Notes under the pieces: generated by a model
Told to the model about the DNA's origin: nothing
What the model saw: the letters and a program-made list of their open reading frames with translations, nothing else
Databases searched by the model: none
In this document: piece by piece, positions 18,480 through 27,363 of the stretch
Layout of the letters: every line of letters starts with the position of its first letter
How positions within the stretch are numbered: the stretch's first letter is position 1
Assembly: GCA_038229715.1 (NCBI GenBank)
Contig: JBBROD010000014.1
Coordinates: 3,792 to 67,791, forward strand
Direction: 5' to 3'
Origin: JANMES01 sp038229715
Lineage (GTDB): Bacteria > Planctomycetota > Phycisphaerae > Tepidisphaerales > Tepidisphaeraceae
Length of the DNA stretch: 64,000 bases
Program-made: the position numbers and the translations under genes

Positions 18480-18674
18480 TTACGGATTGGTCTTCTGCTC
18501 GGTGTGCTGCACGCTGGTGTCTCCGGTGATGGGGTTCTTGGTCACCGTGGTTTCCTCGTGCTTGTGTCCGCCCATCATGGTGGACTTGTCGGACTCGGTG
18601 TGCGACGTCTCACAGCCAGCCGCGAAACCGGTGCATAGGACGGCCATCAGGCTCAGCGAGTAAAGGGTTTTCAT
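18480..18674 (-). CDS. Small lipoprotein
   Basis: 64 residues: a short basic start, hydrophobic core (LYSLSLMAVLCTGF) and lipobox AAGC with Cys21, then a hydrophilic, Thr/Lys/His-rich tail containing MMGGHKHEETTV. A ribosome binding site AGGAG lies 8 bases before the ATG and a strong terminator follows, so this short gene is very likely real and monocistronic. Function unknown; the His/Met-rich tail might bind metal, which is speculation. Confidence 0.82.
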   Translation of the reverse strand: MKTLYSLSLMAVLCTGFAAGCETSHTESDKSTMMGGHKHEETTVTKNPITGDTSVQHTEQKTNP

Positions 18675-18716
18675 AACGTTCTCCTGTTGCGATGGGTTCG
18701 GCCCGACGGATCAGTT

Positions 18717-18732
18717 TGAGACACGCGTCTCA
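18717..18732. promoter_or_regulatory. Inverted repeat upstream of the small lipoprotein gene
   Basis: TGAGAC-N4-GTCTCA lies about 45 bases upstream of the lipoprotein start codon, in the zone where a promoter would be. It could be an operator, but no repeat of it was found elsewhere in the window. Confidence 0.3.
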
Positions 18733-18951
18733 GGTCAACCTCCACTAAGCGAACCCTACGAGAGATAGATTAGACCGTGAGCAAATTTCTGATATCCGGC
18801 AGAGCTTGATTATCCCTGCGGGCCGCCCGACTGCTGTGTGGGGGAAAGCCTGACGGTTGTGAGAGTGCGACGTATGAATGAAGCGGTGGATTTCAGCTTA
18901 CGATAGATGCGTTTCGCGCTGAACTGAAGCGCCGCCCGCCTCCTGTGATCG

Positions 18952-19743
18952 CTATTCGCTGTATTCGCACCAGGTCTTAGGCGTTTCCCAGACGGTAACG
19001 CTCGCCAGCTTCACGGCCGTCGCGAATCGCGGCTTGAGCAGGCCGTAGATAGTTTTGGCGATGTTCTCCACCGTGGGGATCGTGTCGGCGAACTCGGGCA
19101 GTTCTTGGTTGAGGTTCTTGTGATCGAAGCGGTCGATGACCGTCTCATTCACCAGCCGTTCCATCGCGGGCACGTCGATCAGCACGCCGCTGGGGCTGGG
19201 CTCGCCGGCGAGGGTGACTTGCAGCTCGTAGTTGTGGCCGTGCCCGTGCGGGTTATTGCACTTGCCGTAGGTTTGCGCGTTGGCCGCGTCAGACAGCGCC
19301 GGGTTGTGCAGGCGATGGCTGGCAGAGAACTCGAACTTTTGACTCAAGCGGACCATCGGCAACTCCTTGGCTAACACGTGCCAGGCTTGGTAAGACGTGA
19401 TCGCAAGCGACAACTGCTCCAGCGTTGCGCCCGGCCACTTGTCTTTAAGCAATTCAAACACGTCTCGCGCGACACAAGCACCGCCGTTAAACGATTGATT
19501 GCGCACTGCGCGATCGATGACCGGTATCGCGTGCTGTCGTACGGCGGTATCGATTTCTTTGATGTTTCGCAGGTATCGACTGGCCGAATCCAACTCGCCG
19601 ACAAGCGTTGCCTGCAGCGTGAAGAAATAGCCCAGGCCCGTGAGCGACGGGAATCCGCCGAAGCTGTTGGACGGCTTGCCGGCCAGTTGGCTGTCGGGCG
19701 TCGAGTTGATCGCGAAGCGGACTTCGCGCGTCAGGCGGAACAT
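18952..19743 (-). CDS. queD: Tandem 6-pyruvoyltetrahydropterin synthase-like protein (QueD-type)
   Basis: 263 residues, about twice the usual QueD length. The C-terminal half (about 130-263) is a complete PTPS domain: SASHRL and HGHGHNY supply the zinc histidines, YGKCNNPHGHG carries the catalytic cysteine, and DFDHKNLN-like RFDHKNLN and PTVEN complete the site. QueD makes 6-carboxy-tetrahydropterin in queuosine biosynthesis. The N-terminal half shares the fold signature (FRLTREVRFAINS, YFFTLQATLVGELDSASRYL, HAIPVIDR) but TGLGYFF replaces HGHGHNY, so it should not bind zinc. This looks like an internal duplication with one catalytic and one structural half. No other queuosine gene is adjacent. 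Confidence 0.85.
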   Translation of the reverse strand: MFRLTREVRFAINSTPDSQLAGKPSNSFGGFPSLTGLGYFFTLQATLVGELDSASRYLRNIKEIDTAVRQHAIPVIDRAVRNQSFNGGACVARDVFELLKDKWPGATLEQLSLAITSYQAWHVLAKELPMVRLSQKFEFSASHRLHNPALSDAANAQTYGKCNNPHGHGHNYELQVTLAGEPSPSGVLIDVPAMERLVNETVIDRFDHKNLNQELPEFADTIPTVENIAKTIYGLLKPRFATAVKLASVTVWETPKTWCEYSE

Positions 19744-19838
19744 GTCGCTCAGTATTCAGGGGCGAGGGGCAAGGGGCAAGCTCGATGCGGTGGTTTCTTG
19801 CGACTTATACCGATCCGGCTTGATTCACGCGCTTCTTG

Positions 19839-19916
19839 GGCGGGCGGCTGTCCTCAGTCGCCGAACGCGGAGGTCGTCGTGCCGACGACCGGCGGGTATG
19901 GACACCCGCCCTCCAG
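19839..19916. repeat. Dispersed palindromic element, family 2, copy A (diverged)
   Basis: GGGCGGCTGTCCTC on the left and GGACACCCGCCCTCCAG on the right resemble the ends of the elements at 34202 and 58509; the interior is unrelated. This copy is the most degraded of the three. Confidence 0.6.
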
Positions 19917-19944
19917 ACGGCGCACGGTTCATCCCTGATCCGCA

Positions 19945-21708
19945 TTATTTACCGCGTTTGAACCGCTTCAGTTGCGATTCCAACTCCGGCCGATCGGGAT
20001 CTTTCTGCAACGCGGCGGTTTCCAGCCTGATCGCCTCAGCCTGATGCCCCATCTGGAAATGCACCTCGGCCAGCGTGTCCATCAATGCGACGTTGTCCGG
20101 TTCGGACGCGGTTGCCTGGGTGGCCAGTTTCAACGCCTCGTCGAGCTTTCGCCCGCTGCGGGCGAGGTACCAAGCCAGCGAGTTTTGCTGCAACGCGTTG
20201 CCTTCATTTTTCAACTTCTCCCGCAACCGTTGCTCCGGACCGGCGAACAATTTGTCAGCCGTCGCGGTATCGCCGGCCTTGGTGAAGTAGGCGACCATTT
20301 CCTGCACGACTTCCGAATCCTGCGGATCGAGGCTCATCAGCAACTCCACACGTTTAGCGATTTCTTCCTGATCGTCGCGAGCCAGCGCGTCCAGCAGGTA
20401 ATGGCCGTTCATATCGGCTTGCAGATCGCGTTTGGCATCCTCGCCGGAGATCGTTCGGCCGTCGCGGTTGACGGTCAGAACCGCCGGCAGCGGGGCAAGA
20501 ATGGTCAGTCCCGCTTCGACTTCCTTCGCGGCGTTCAGGTGCTCGTAGGATTGGCCGAACAAAATCCCCAGCGCCAGATGCACGTTTGCCGCCTCGGTTT
20601 TGTGGTCGAGCGAATCGTCGTCTTTTTGTAGGGCGAGATACGTTTTGTATTCGCTGATCGCCTGCCGCTGCCACAAGTTATTGTGCAAAAACCTGGCGAC
20701 TTGCAGGTGCATCGCTGCGTCATTTCCGCTGCCCATGAACGCCAGGTGGTCAACCCATTGCGATAACAGCGTGTGCCGATTCCGCATCAGTTGAAAGCTG
20801 AACGTGTAGAGTACCGGCGGGCGAAGCAGGAACGCCCGGTACTGCCGGCAGTCGTCGGCAAAACCGGCCAGCGGGCCGACTTTGGCGTGCGTGGCGAACA
20901 GATCGCAAACTCCCTCGGGCACGCCGGCGATCAGATCGGCGTCGCCGACGGCGGTTCTCGCTTTGTGGCGCATCAGCTTGGCGATGTCCTCAAACTTTCG
21001 CTGCGGCCAAAGAAGGTAGATCGCCATGCGATAGGCGTTTTCTATTTCGCCGTCGTCGTCGTTAGCGTCGGCGGGAAAATCGCCGGCCAGTACCGCGCGG
21101 AAGCAGAGCGTCGCGGCCAAGTCGTCCTTTTCGTCCTTCCACCCGACCGCCGCCAGCGCGAGAAGCGGCGCGTCGTCGGCGGTGGTGTCGATTGCTTGAA
21201 CGGCCCTGCGGCGGGCTTCGACCTGATCGGCAGTGAACGTCGTCGGGGGTACCTTCAAACTCGTGTGGATTTGCCTGACGATCTGCCAGCGGATGCGCTG
21301 GTCTGTTTCGTCCCGCAACAGGCGGAGCGCCGCATCGAGCCCCACATTGCCCGGCAGATTCGACAGCTCGCTCACGGCCGTCGCGCGTTGCTCGGGGGTC
21401 ATGCTGTTGTAGCGGGAGAGCAGATTGCGAACCGCCGGCGGATCGGTCGGACGATCCCACGGAAGGCTGCGCAAAATCATCTTGGCTCGGCTGGCGATTT
21501 CCGGGTCTTCCGACTTACTCGCCTCCACCAGCAACGCCCGCGCGGCGAGCCCTTTGGCGGTCAATTCGCTGGTGGCCTTTTCGCGCACGGACGACTGCAT
21601 GTCGCCGAGTTGGTTAATCAACGCTTTGATCTGCGTATCCACCGGCTGGGTGGCCGGGGCAGCGGCGACGAGCGACAACAACAGCAGCGAAAATACGGAA
21701 CTGCGCAT
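19945..21708 (-). CDS. Exported HEAT/TPR-type repeat protein of unknown function
   Basis: 587 residues from the ATG at 21708, which gives a signal peptide (MRSSVFSLLLLSLVAAAPA followed by TQP). The N-terminal part reads as HEAT-like helices (IKALINQLGDMQSSVREKATSEL, SRAKMILRSL). The C-terminal part reads as TPR pairs (ALQQNSLAWYLARSGRKLDEALKLA, NVALMDTLAEVHFQMGHQAEAIRL). A longer frame to 21963 overlaps the gyrB start region and is rejected. It is transcribed divergently from gyrB. Probably a periplasmic scaffold; no enzyme motif is seen. Confidence 0.8.
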   Translation of the reverse strand: MRSSVFSLLLLSLVAAAPATQPVDTQIKALINQLGDMQSSVREKATSELTAKGLAARALLVEASKSEDPEIASRAKMILRSLPWDRPTDPPAVRNLLSRYNSMTPEQRATAVSELSNLPGNVGLDAALRLLRDETDQRIRWQIVRQIHTSLKVPPTTFTADQVEARRRAVQAIDTTADDAPLLALAAVGWKDEKDDLAATLCFRAVLAGDFPADANDDDGEIENAYRMAIYLLWPQRKFEDIAKLMRHKARTAVGDADLIAGVPEGVCDLFATHAKVGPLAGFADDCRQYRAFLLRPPVLYTFSFQLMRNRHTLLSQWVDHLAFMGSGNDAAMHLQVARFLHNNLWQRQAISEYKTYLALQKDDDSLDHKTEAANVHLALGILFGQSYEHLNAAKEVEAGLTILAPLPAVLTVNRDGRTISGEDAKRDLQADMNGHYLLDALARDDQEEIAKRVELLMSLDPQDSEVVQEMVAYFTKAGDTATADKLFAGPEQRLREKLKNEGNALQQNSLAWYLARSGRKLDEALKLATQATASEPDNVALMDTLAEVHFQMGHQAEAIRLETAALQKDPDRPELESQLKRFKRGK

Positions 21709-21911
21709 GGTCGCAAATCGTACCCGCGACGGACCAAAGGATGAAGGATGAAATGAGAAGGACGAGGATAAAAAATCCGTTTTCAACCTTCCTCTTTCGG
21801 TCTCCATTGTTGTGCCCAAACGATGGCATTTTTTCACCGTTCTGCGATAATTGTACGATTCCCCAAGCCGGCCTCGGCGGTGGGACGATGGACCGTCACA
21901 CAGGAGCTTCA

Positions 21912-24425
21912 ATGGCCGACGAAAAGCCGACCGATTCGCACGTTTCAACCAACCAAATCTCATCCAAAGTGACCGGGGAATACAACGCCTCGATGATCAA
22001 ATCGCTCGACGACGTCGACCACGTCCGCACGCGGCCGGGTATGTACATCGGCGGATACAATCCGCGCGGGTTGCACCACCTGGTGTACGAAATCGTCGAC
22101 AACTCCATCGACGAAGTGCTGGCCGGACATGCGCATCATGTGGAAGTGCGAATCAACCCCGACGGCAGTTGCTCGATCTCTGACGACGGCCGGGGCATTC
22201 CGGTGGACATTCACCCCGATACCGGACTGCCGGCCGTGGAAATGGTGTTCGCGTCGCTCGCGACCGGTGGGAAGTTCGAGCACGACGATGACTCGGCCTA
22301 CAAAACGTCCGGCGGGCTTCATGGCGTGGGCGCGTCGGTCGTCAACTTTGTTTCCGAATGGCTCGAAGTAGAAGTCAGCCGCGGCGGGGAAGTGCATCAC
22401 ATGGAATTCGAGCGCGGCCGGAAGAGCCAGGATCTTCGCGTCATCGGAAAAGCCAATAAAACCGGCACGAAAGTGACGTTTAAGCCCGATCCGACGCTCT
22501 TCACTGACGTGAACTTCATCCACGAAATGCTCGCTCAACGCCTCCGCGAATTGGCCTATCTGAACAAAGGCGTTGAGATCATTTTCGTCGACGAGCGCGT
22601 CGGCAAAAATGACGTGTACAAGTTCGACAGCGGCCTGATCGCTTACGTGCGCTACCTCAGCGAGAGCAAGACGGCGATGCATGAGGTGATCTACTTCGAG
22701 AAGGAAGAACAAACTTCTCGCTTGCAGGTGGAAGTCGCACTGCAATACAACGACGGCTACAACGAAACGCTGCTGAGCTTCGCCAACAACATCAACAACC
22801 ACGACGGCGGCACGCATCTGAGCGGGTTCAAGACGGCGATTACCGGCACGATCAATCGCCACGCGGAAAAAGCGGGGTGGATCAAGGACGTGAAACCAAG
22901 TGGCGACGATTTGCGCGAAGGGTTGATCGCGGTCATCAGCGTCAAACTGCCGGAGCCGAGCTTTGAATCGCAGACGAAAGACAAACTGCTGAACCCGGAA
23001 GTGGAAGGGTTTGTGTCGTCAGCCGTCACCGAGCGGCTTGGGGCGTTTCTGGAAGAGCATCCGAAAGAAGCCAAGGCGATGTTCGAAAAGGGCATGCTGG
23101 CGGCTGAGGCGCGGGAGGCGGCACGCAAGGCGCGCGAACTCACGCGTCGTAAGAATTCGCTCGAAGGCGGATCGCTGCCGGGCAAGTTGGCGGATTGCCG
23201 CAGCAAATCGAACGAAGACACCGAGATATTCCTGGTCGAAGGCGATTCGGCTGGTGGGTCGGCCAAGCAAGGGCGCGACAGCAACGTGCAGGCGATCCTG
23301 GCGCTCCGCGGCAAGCTGCTGAATGTCGAAAAGGCGAACCTCGTCAAAATGTTAGGTCACGAGGAAATTCGCACGATCATCAGCGCGCTGGGCTGCGGCA
23401 TTCGTGAGGATTTTGATCTGGCGAAGCGACGGTACGGTAAGATCATCATCATGACCGACGCCGACGTGGACGGATCGCACATCCGCACGCTGCTGCTGAC
23501 GTTCTTCTTCCGCCACATGCCGGAGTTGATCCGGGCCGGGCGGATTTATGTTGCCCAACCGCCGCTGTACATGGTGTCGCGAAAGAAGAAGGACGAATAC
23601 GTTCTCAACGAGCGATCGATGCGGCAGATTTACACGTCGCTCGGGCTGGAAGGCACTTCGCTGGAAATCCGCGACGACGCGGATCACGTCATCCGCACGC
23701 TGGCCGGCGATGAGTTGAAAACCGTGGTCGAACTGCTGAACAAACTGGAAGAACTGCTGACGATCGTCCGGCGTCGCGGGATCGATTTCGCCGAGTTCCT
23801 CAGCAAGCGCGACATGAACGGGCATCTGCCCAAATACCACGTCGTCATCGACGGCGAGGATTTCCTGCTCGCCAACGTCACCGAGCGCGACGAACTGCTC
23901 GTGGAGCGCAACATGCTTGTTGAAACCGCTCCCGCAGTGCCCGAAACCAACGGCGGCTCCAAGAAAAAAGAGGCCGGTCCGCGATTGCAGAAGAATCACG
24001 AGCTGCACGAAGTAAAAGATCTGGAAAAAATCTTCGCCCAACTGGCGCAGCACGATCTGATGATCGACGACTACTTCCTCACCCAGGAAGAATCCGTCAC
24101 CGGCGAAAAGCTCAAAACCAAATACGCCCTGAAGCAGGAAGGCACCTCGGCTGATGTCGCAGGGGTGGCGCAGGTTCTTCCGGAAGTCCACCGGCTGGGC
24201 AAGCACGGAATCGAGGTTAAGCGCTTCAAGGGCTTGGGCGAGATGAACGCCGAGCAATTGTGGGAAACCACGCTGGATGCGAACAAGCGGGTGCTCATGC
24301 GAGTGACTTTGCTCGACGCCGCGGAAGCCGAGCGGATGTTCAGCGTGTTGATGGGGGAAGACGTCGAGCGTCGACGACAGTTCATCGAGGAACATGCGCT
24401 GGAAGTAAAGAATCTGGATGTTTAG
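21912..24425 (+). CDS. gyrB: DNA gyrase subunit B
   Basis: 837 residues. The GHKL ATPase domain has DNSIDE, DDGRGIPV, GLHGVGASVVN and the transducer lysine region. The TOPRIM domain has EGDSAGGSAKQGRD (Glu443) and the metal-binding TDADVDGSHI (Asp516/518/520). The C-terminus carries KRFKGLGEMNAEQLW. A charged insert of roughly 160 residues separates TOPRIM from the tail, as in several Gram-negative GyrB proteins. The start at ATG 21912 follows AGGAG. With GyrA it introduces negative supercoils. It is not next to dnaA, dnaN or gyrA here. Confidence 0.95.
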   Translation: MADEKPTDSHVSTNQISSKVTGEYNASMIKSLDDVDHVRTRPGMYIGGYNPRGLHHLVYEIVDNSIDEVLAGHAHHVEVRINPDGSCSISDDGRGIPVDIHPDTGLPAVEMVFASLATGGKFEHDDDSAYKTSGGLHGVGASVVNFVSEWLEVEVSRGGEVHHMEFERGRKSQDLRVIGKANKTGTKVTFKPDPTLFTDVNFIHEMLAQRLRELAYLNKGVEIIFVDERVGKNDVYKFDSGLIAYVRYLSESKTAMHEVIYFEKEEQTSRLQVEVALQYNDGYNETLLSFANNINNHDGGTHLSGFKTAITGTINRHAEKAGWIKDVKPSGDDLREGLIAVISVKLPEPSFESQTKDKLLNPEVEGFVSSAVTERLGAFLEEHPKEAKAMFEKGMLAAEAREAARKARELTRRKNSLEGGSLPGKLADCRSKSNEDTEIFLVEGDSAGGSAKQGRDSNVQAILALRGKLLNVEKANLVKMLGHEEIRTIISALGCGIREDFDLAKRRYGKIIIMTDADVDGSHIRTLLLTFFFRHMPELIRAGRIYVAQPPLYMVSRKKKDEYVLNERSMRQIYTSLGLEGTSLEIRDDADHVIRTLAGDELKTVVELLNKLEELLTIVRRRGIDFAEFLSKRDMNGHLPKYHVVIDGEDFLLANVTERDELLVERNMLVETAPAVPETNGGSKKKEAGPRLQKNHELHEVKDLEKIFAQLAQHDLMIDDYFLTQEESVTGEKLKTKYALKQEGTSADVAGVAQVLPEVHRLGKHGIEVKRFKGLGEMNAEQLWETTLDANKRVLMRVTLLDAAEAERMFSVLMGEDVERRRQFIEEHALEVKNLDV

Positions 24426-24474
24426 GGGATGACGGATCGCGGCGACCGCGCTAGCAGATAGTCAGGGCAACCGT

Positions 24475-24690
24475 ATGGAACCGTCCGAACTACGAAAACT
24501 CCGCCACGATATGCTCGGCAGCCTGAATTCCATCAAGTTGAGCATGGAAGTTATCAAATCGACTCAAGATCGCGACGAGTTGCTGATGTTGGTCGGCTTC
24601 GTGAACAACGAAGTGGGAAAGATCGTCAAAATGGTCGATCAAGTTTCCACAGCGCCACGGGCATCAGGCCGTGACGAATCAGGTGGGTGA
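24475..24690 (+). CDS. Small protein resembling an isolated histidine-kinase dimerisation helix pair
   Basis: 71 residues. LRHDMLGSLNSIKLSMEVIK resembles the H-box of HisKA/DHp domains (candidate phospho-His10 followed by a hydrophobic helix). A second amphipathic helix (ELLMLVGFVNNEVGKIVKMVDQV) could complete a two-helix hairpin. There is no ATPase domain. It starts 49 bases after gyrB on the same strand. It could be a phosphotransfer or dimer-competing protein; the similarity is by eye only. Confidence 0.55.
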   Translation: MEPSELRKLRHDMLGSLNSIKLSMEVIKSTQDRDELLMLVGFVNNEVGKIVKMVDQVSTAPRASGRDESGG

Positions 24691-24760
24691 TACGGATTTT
24701 ATGTTGTTCGGAATGACGGTGTTGGATGCGCCAGAATTAAAGGGCGTCCGTATAAATATA

Positions 24761-24850
24761 CCACGAAGGCGCGAAGACGCGAACCATACCAAAAACCAGA
24801 ATCATCGGATTTTCTTCACGTTTTTTCTTCGCGCCTTCGCGACTTCGCGG
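24761..24850. repeat. Palindromic repeat (CGAAGGCGCGAAG word)
   Basis: CCACGAAGGCGCGAAGACGCG on the left and CTTCGCGCCTTCGCGACTTC on the right form long imperfect inverted arms around an AT-rich centre. No coding function. Confidence 0.7.
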
Positions 24851-24912
24851 TTGTATTTTGTGTTATTTTACAAGCTCTAAGTACCTGCTCGGTCGGCCGT
24901 AGTCGACGCGAT

Positions 24913-25242
24913 TCAGGTCGCCATTTTTTCCATCGCCGGCCGACGGCTGGGGAGGGGCATCGGCTCGGGGGCGCTATCGATCGCATTGAGGCGGAAAGCG
25001 ATATTGTCCTGTGCCAACTCAGCGGCGGTGCGTGGGCCTTGGGCTTCTTGCTTCAATTCGCGCTCGAACACTTCATCGATCTGCTGTTTGATCAGCCGCA
25101 ATTCATCCTGTACCCGCTGGCGTTGGGCGAGAATGCCGCTCAGCTGATCGTTGATGCGTTGCAGCGTCACCAATTTGCCATGCGCGGACTGGAACAGCTT
25201 GATCGCAGGCGTATTCGTCTCTTCGTGCGGCAACATGGACAT
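24913..25242 (-). CDS. Coiled-coil protein of unknown function
   Basis: 109 residues from the ATG at 25242, which has GAGAGGA six bases upstream. The central part (about 20-75) is a charged helix with heptad character (VTLQRINDQLSGILAQRQRV, LRLIKQQIDEVFERELKQEA). The C-terminus is short and proline-rich. No known family is recognised. It stands between the gyrB block and the M48 protease gene, on the same strand as the latter. Confidence 0.65.
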   Translation of the reverse strand: MSMLPHEETNTPAIKLFQSAHGKLVTLQRINDQLSGILAQRQRVQDELRLIKQQIDEVFERELKQEAQGPRTAAELAQDNIAFRLNAIDSAPEPMPLPSRRPAMEKMAT

Positions 25243-25497
25243 GGCTGATCCTCTCAATTCACAAGCAACTGATCCTCTGCATTATCGTTCAAAATGAGCA
25301 AAGTCAAAACCTTTCTTACCCCGGAACATTGCCGGGCACGTCCCAATATACGCTTGAACGCGAAACTCGTTGGAATGTGCGGGTTATGGCGATTTTGGGG
25401 AGGGAGTTTCGTGCGATTCTTTCCAAAACAAGCTTGCGGCTTCGCGGGCGAGGAATCGAGCCTCTTCGCAAAGCGGCGAACTGACAATTGGTTGGAA

Positions 25498-26403
25498 TCA
25501 CTCCACATTCACAGGAGCACCGGATTTCAAGTTGAAACCCGACCTCAATTCCGGCGAAACGCCGTTGGGATAGGTTTCTTTCAGGTACGAATTGATCTTG
25601 TCGATCCGCGCATCCGGATCAGGGTGCGTAGCGAAGATGCTGGGCGCTCGTCCGCCAGAGCCTGCTGACTCTTTGAGGATTTGCATGACGCGGCGCATTT
25701 CGGTCGGGTCGTAACCGGCCTGGGCCATGTATTTCAGGCCGAGATGGTCCGCCTCGAACTCGTCGCCGCGGGAATACTTGAGTTGCACTATCTGGTTCGC
25801 CATCGCCGCCGCCATGGCTGCGATTTGTCCGCGGCCGCGGTCGTCGGATGCGCCAACGCCGACGGCCGTCACCAGCATCTGCCCGAGTTGACCGGTGGCC
25901 ATGTGCTCGGCACCGTGCCGCCCGATGACGTGCCCGATTTCATGCCCCAGCACGCCGGCCAGTTGGGCTTCGTTCTCCAGGCGATCGAACAGCGCCGCCG
26001 TGATAAACACCTGTCCGCCGGGCAGGCTGAACGCATTCACCGTTCGGCTGTCGCTCAGGAGGTTGAAGTGGAAGTTATCGACGTAAGGACTTTTTCTGGT
26101 GTCCGAGCGTGAGACGAGTTCAAGTCCGATCCGCCGGACGATTTGTGTCCTCGGGTCGCGCTCGTCGGTCACGCCGCCCATTTCCTGAACCATCTGCGGC
26201 GCCGCCTGCAGGCCGAGCGCGCGTTCTTCTTCGACGCTCATTGCAATGTGCTGCTTCTCGCCGGTGACGGGGTTTACTTCGGTCCGGTTCATGTAGGAGA
26301 AAATCCCGATGCCCGCGATGATCAACCCGATGATGAAGCGGATGTTGATGCCGCTCCCGCCGCGCTGTTGATAGGCGTTTCCGCCGGTGTTGAAGATGGA
26401 CAT
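25498..26403 (-). CDS. M48 family metalloprotease, membrane-anchored
   Basis: 301 residues. One N-terminal membrane helix (INIRFIIGLIIAGIGIFSYM, about 19-38) is followed by an M48 domain with zinc site HEIGH (154-158) and the third ligand in RGDEFEADHLGLKYM. The surrounding VNAFSLPGGQVFI and HPDPDARI motifs match the BepA/LoiP group of periplasmic proteases involved in outer-membrane protein quality control. A good AGGAG ribosome binding site precedes the ATG. Very likely catalytic, located in the periplasm and attached by its N-terminus. Confidence 0.9.
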   Translation of the reverse strand: MSIFNTGGNAYQQRGGSGINIRFIIGLIIAGIGIFSYMNRTEVNPVTGEKQHIAMSVEEERALGLQAAPQMVQEMGGVTDERDPRTQIVRRIGLELVSRSDTRKSPYVDNFHFNLLSDSRTVNAFSLPGGQVFITAALFDRLENEAQLAGVLGHEIGHVIGRHGAEHMATGQLGQMLVTAVGVGASDDRGRGQIAAMAAAMANQIVQLKYSRGDEFEADHLGLKYMAQAGYDPTEMRRVMQILKESAGSGGRAPSIFATHPDPDARIDKINSYLKETYPNGVSPELRSGFNLKSGAPVNVE

Positions 26404-26432
26404 GACGCTCCTTCGCTTGGAAGAATTTTTTT

Positions 26433-26547
26433 AGCCGCAGATGAACGCAGATAAACGCGGATCAGAAAGAAAAGAGAAAAGTGGGTGAAGGTCTGATCGG
26501 ATTGATTTCTCTTTTTGATCTGCATTTATCTGCGTTCATCTGCGGCT
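26433..26547. repeat. Palindromic repeat with 23-bp perfect arms
   Basis: AGCCGCAGATGAACGCAG plus ATAAA at 26433-26455 is repeated as a perfect inverted copy at 26525-26547. The interior also shows partial pairing (GATCAGAAAGAAAAGAG with TCTCTTTTTGATC). It fills the gap between two minus-strand genes and abuts the stop codon of the upstream one. Confidence 0.9.
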
Positions 26548-27275
26548 CAAATCCGCTTTGCCAACTGATGTGCCGTCTTCGCCAGCCGTTGATGAGCGAA
26601 TTCGCACGCGTTATCCACGGCAATAGTAGCCCGGTAGGCGTGGATTTTCTGAACGGGATCGATCTGCATATCCGCCGCCGCCAGGAACGGGGCGTGAAGG
26701 CGCTCCCAGAGGTTCATCGTGTAGGCGTAAGTTTCGGGACTGCCGACGCGTGCGCCGGCGGGCAGTTCGCGGTCGGTCAGGATAATCGAGTGCGCCGGGA
26801 GCAGGCCGATCAGGCGGTCGATGCTGCGTGGCGTGGCGTCGGGCAATTTAACGTCGGCCGTCGGGACGATCGCGATCACGTGGCCCGCGCCAATGGGGTA
26901 AACGGCGGCCAGAAAAGTTTCAAGGTAAAGCTTCTTGTTCTGCACCAGCCTGCGCAGCGCGACGGCCGGCTGGACCGAGGCCCATCCCGCGACCAGCACT
27001 TGGCCGGTCGGGATTAGCCGGGCGATGAGATTCGGGTCGGGCTGATCGCCGCGACTGGTGGCGACAAAATCCAACTGCACCGTGCCTTCGCCACACTTTT
27101 GCCGTACCTGCCGACGGGCTTCCTGCAGGGGCATGTACAGCCGGGAAAGTAAATCCCAATCCCGATTGGCCAACGCCGCCTTCTCCGCTTCTTCCAGCGT
27201 GGCGATGGCGCTCAGGTAGTCCATCCGCATCAACTGCTCGGATCCGGTCTCGCAAATCTGCTGGACGTCGACCAT
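26547..27275 (-). CDS. Conserved-looking protein with N-terminal helical repeats, unknown function
   Basis: 242 residues from the ATG at 27275; the upstream frame to 27515 is antisense to pgsA and rejected. The N-terminal 60 residues look TPR-like (GSEQLMRMDYLSAIATLEEA, ANRDWDLLSRLYMPLQEARRQ). The remainder (AGHVIAIVPTADVKLPDATPRSIDRLIGLLPAHSIILTDRELP) has an alternating strand/helix pattern without an identifiable active site. It is divergent from pgsA. Confidence 0.65.
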   Translation of the reverse strand: MVDVQQICETGSEQLMRMDYLSAIATLEEAEKAALANRDWDLLSRLYMPLQEARRQVRQKCGEGTVQLDFVATSRGDQPDPNLIARLIPTGQVLVAGWASVQPAVALRRLVQNKKLYLETFLAAVYPIGAGHVIAIVPTADVKLPDATPRSIDRLIGLLPAHSIILTDRELPAGARVGSPETYAYTMNLWERLHAPFLAAADMQIDPVQKIHAYRATIAVDNACEFAHQRLAKTAHQLAKRI

Positions 27276-27282
27276 AGCGCGT

Positions 27283-27358
27283 ATTGTCGATGGTTGAGGG
27301 TGAATTGTCGATTGTTTGTGCGACGCAATCGACAATCGCCGGCCGGCCATCGACAATA
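27283..27358. repeat. Palindromic repeat (ATTGTCGATGG word)
   Basis: ATTGTCGATGG...ATTGTCGATTG on the left and CAATCGACAATCG...CCATCGACAAT on the right form nested inverted arms. It occupies the divergent spacer before pgsA, so it must lie in or near that promoter. Confidence 0.75.
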
Positions 27359-27363
27359 CCGTC

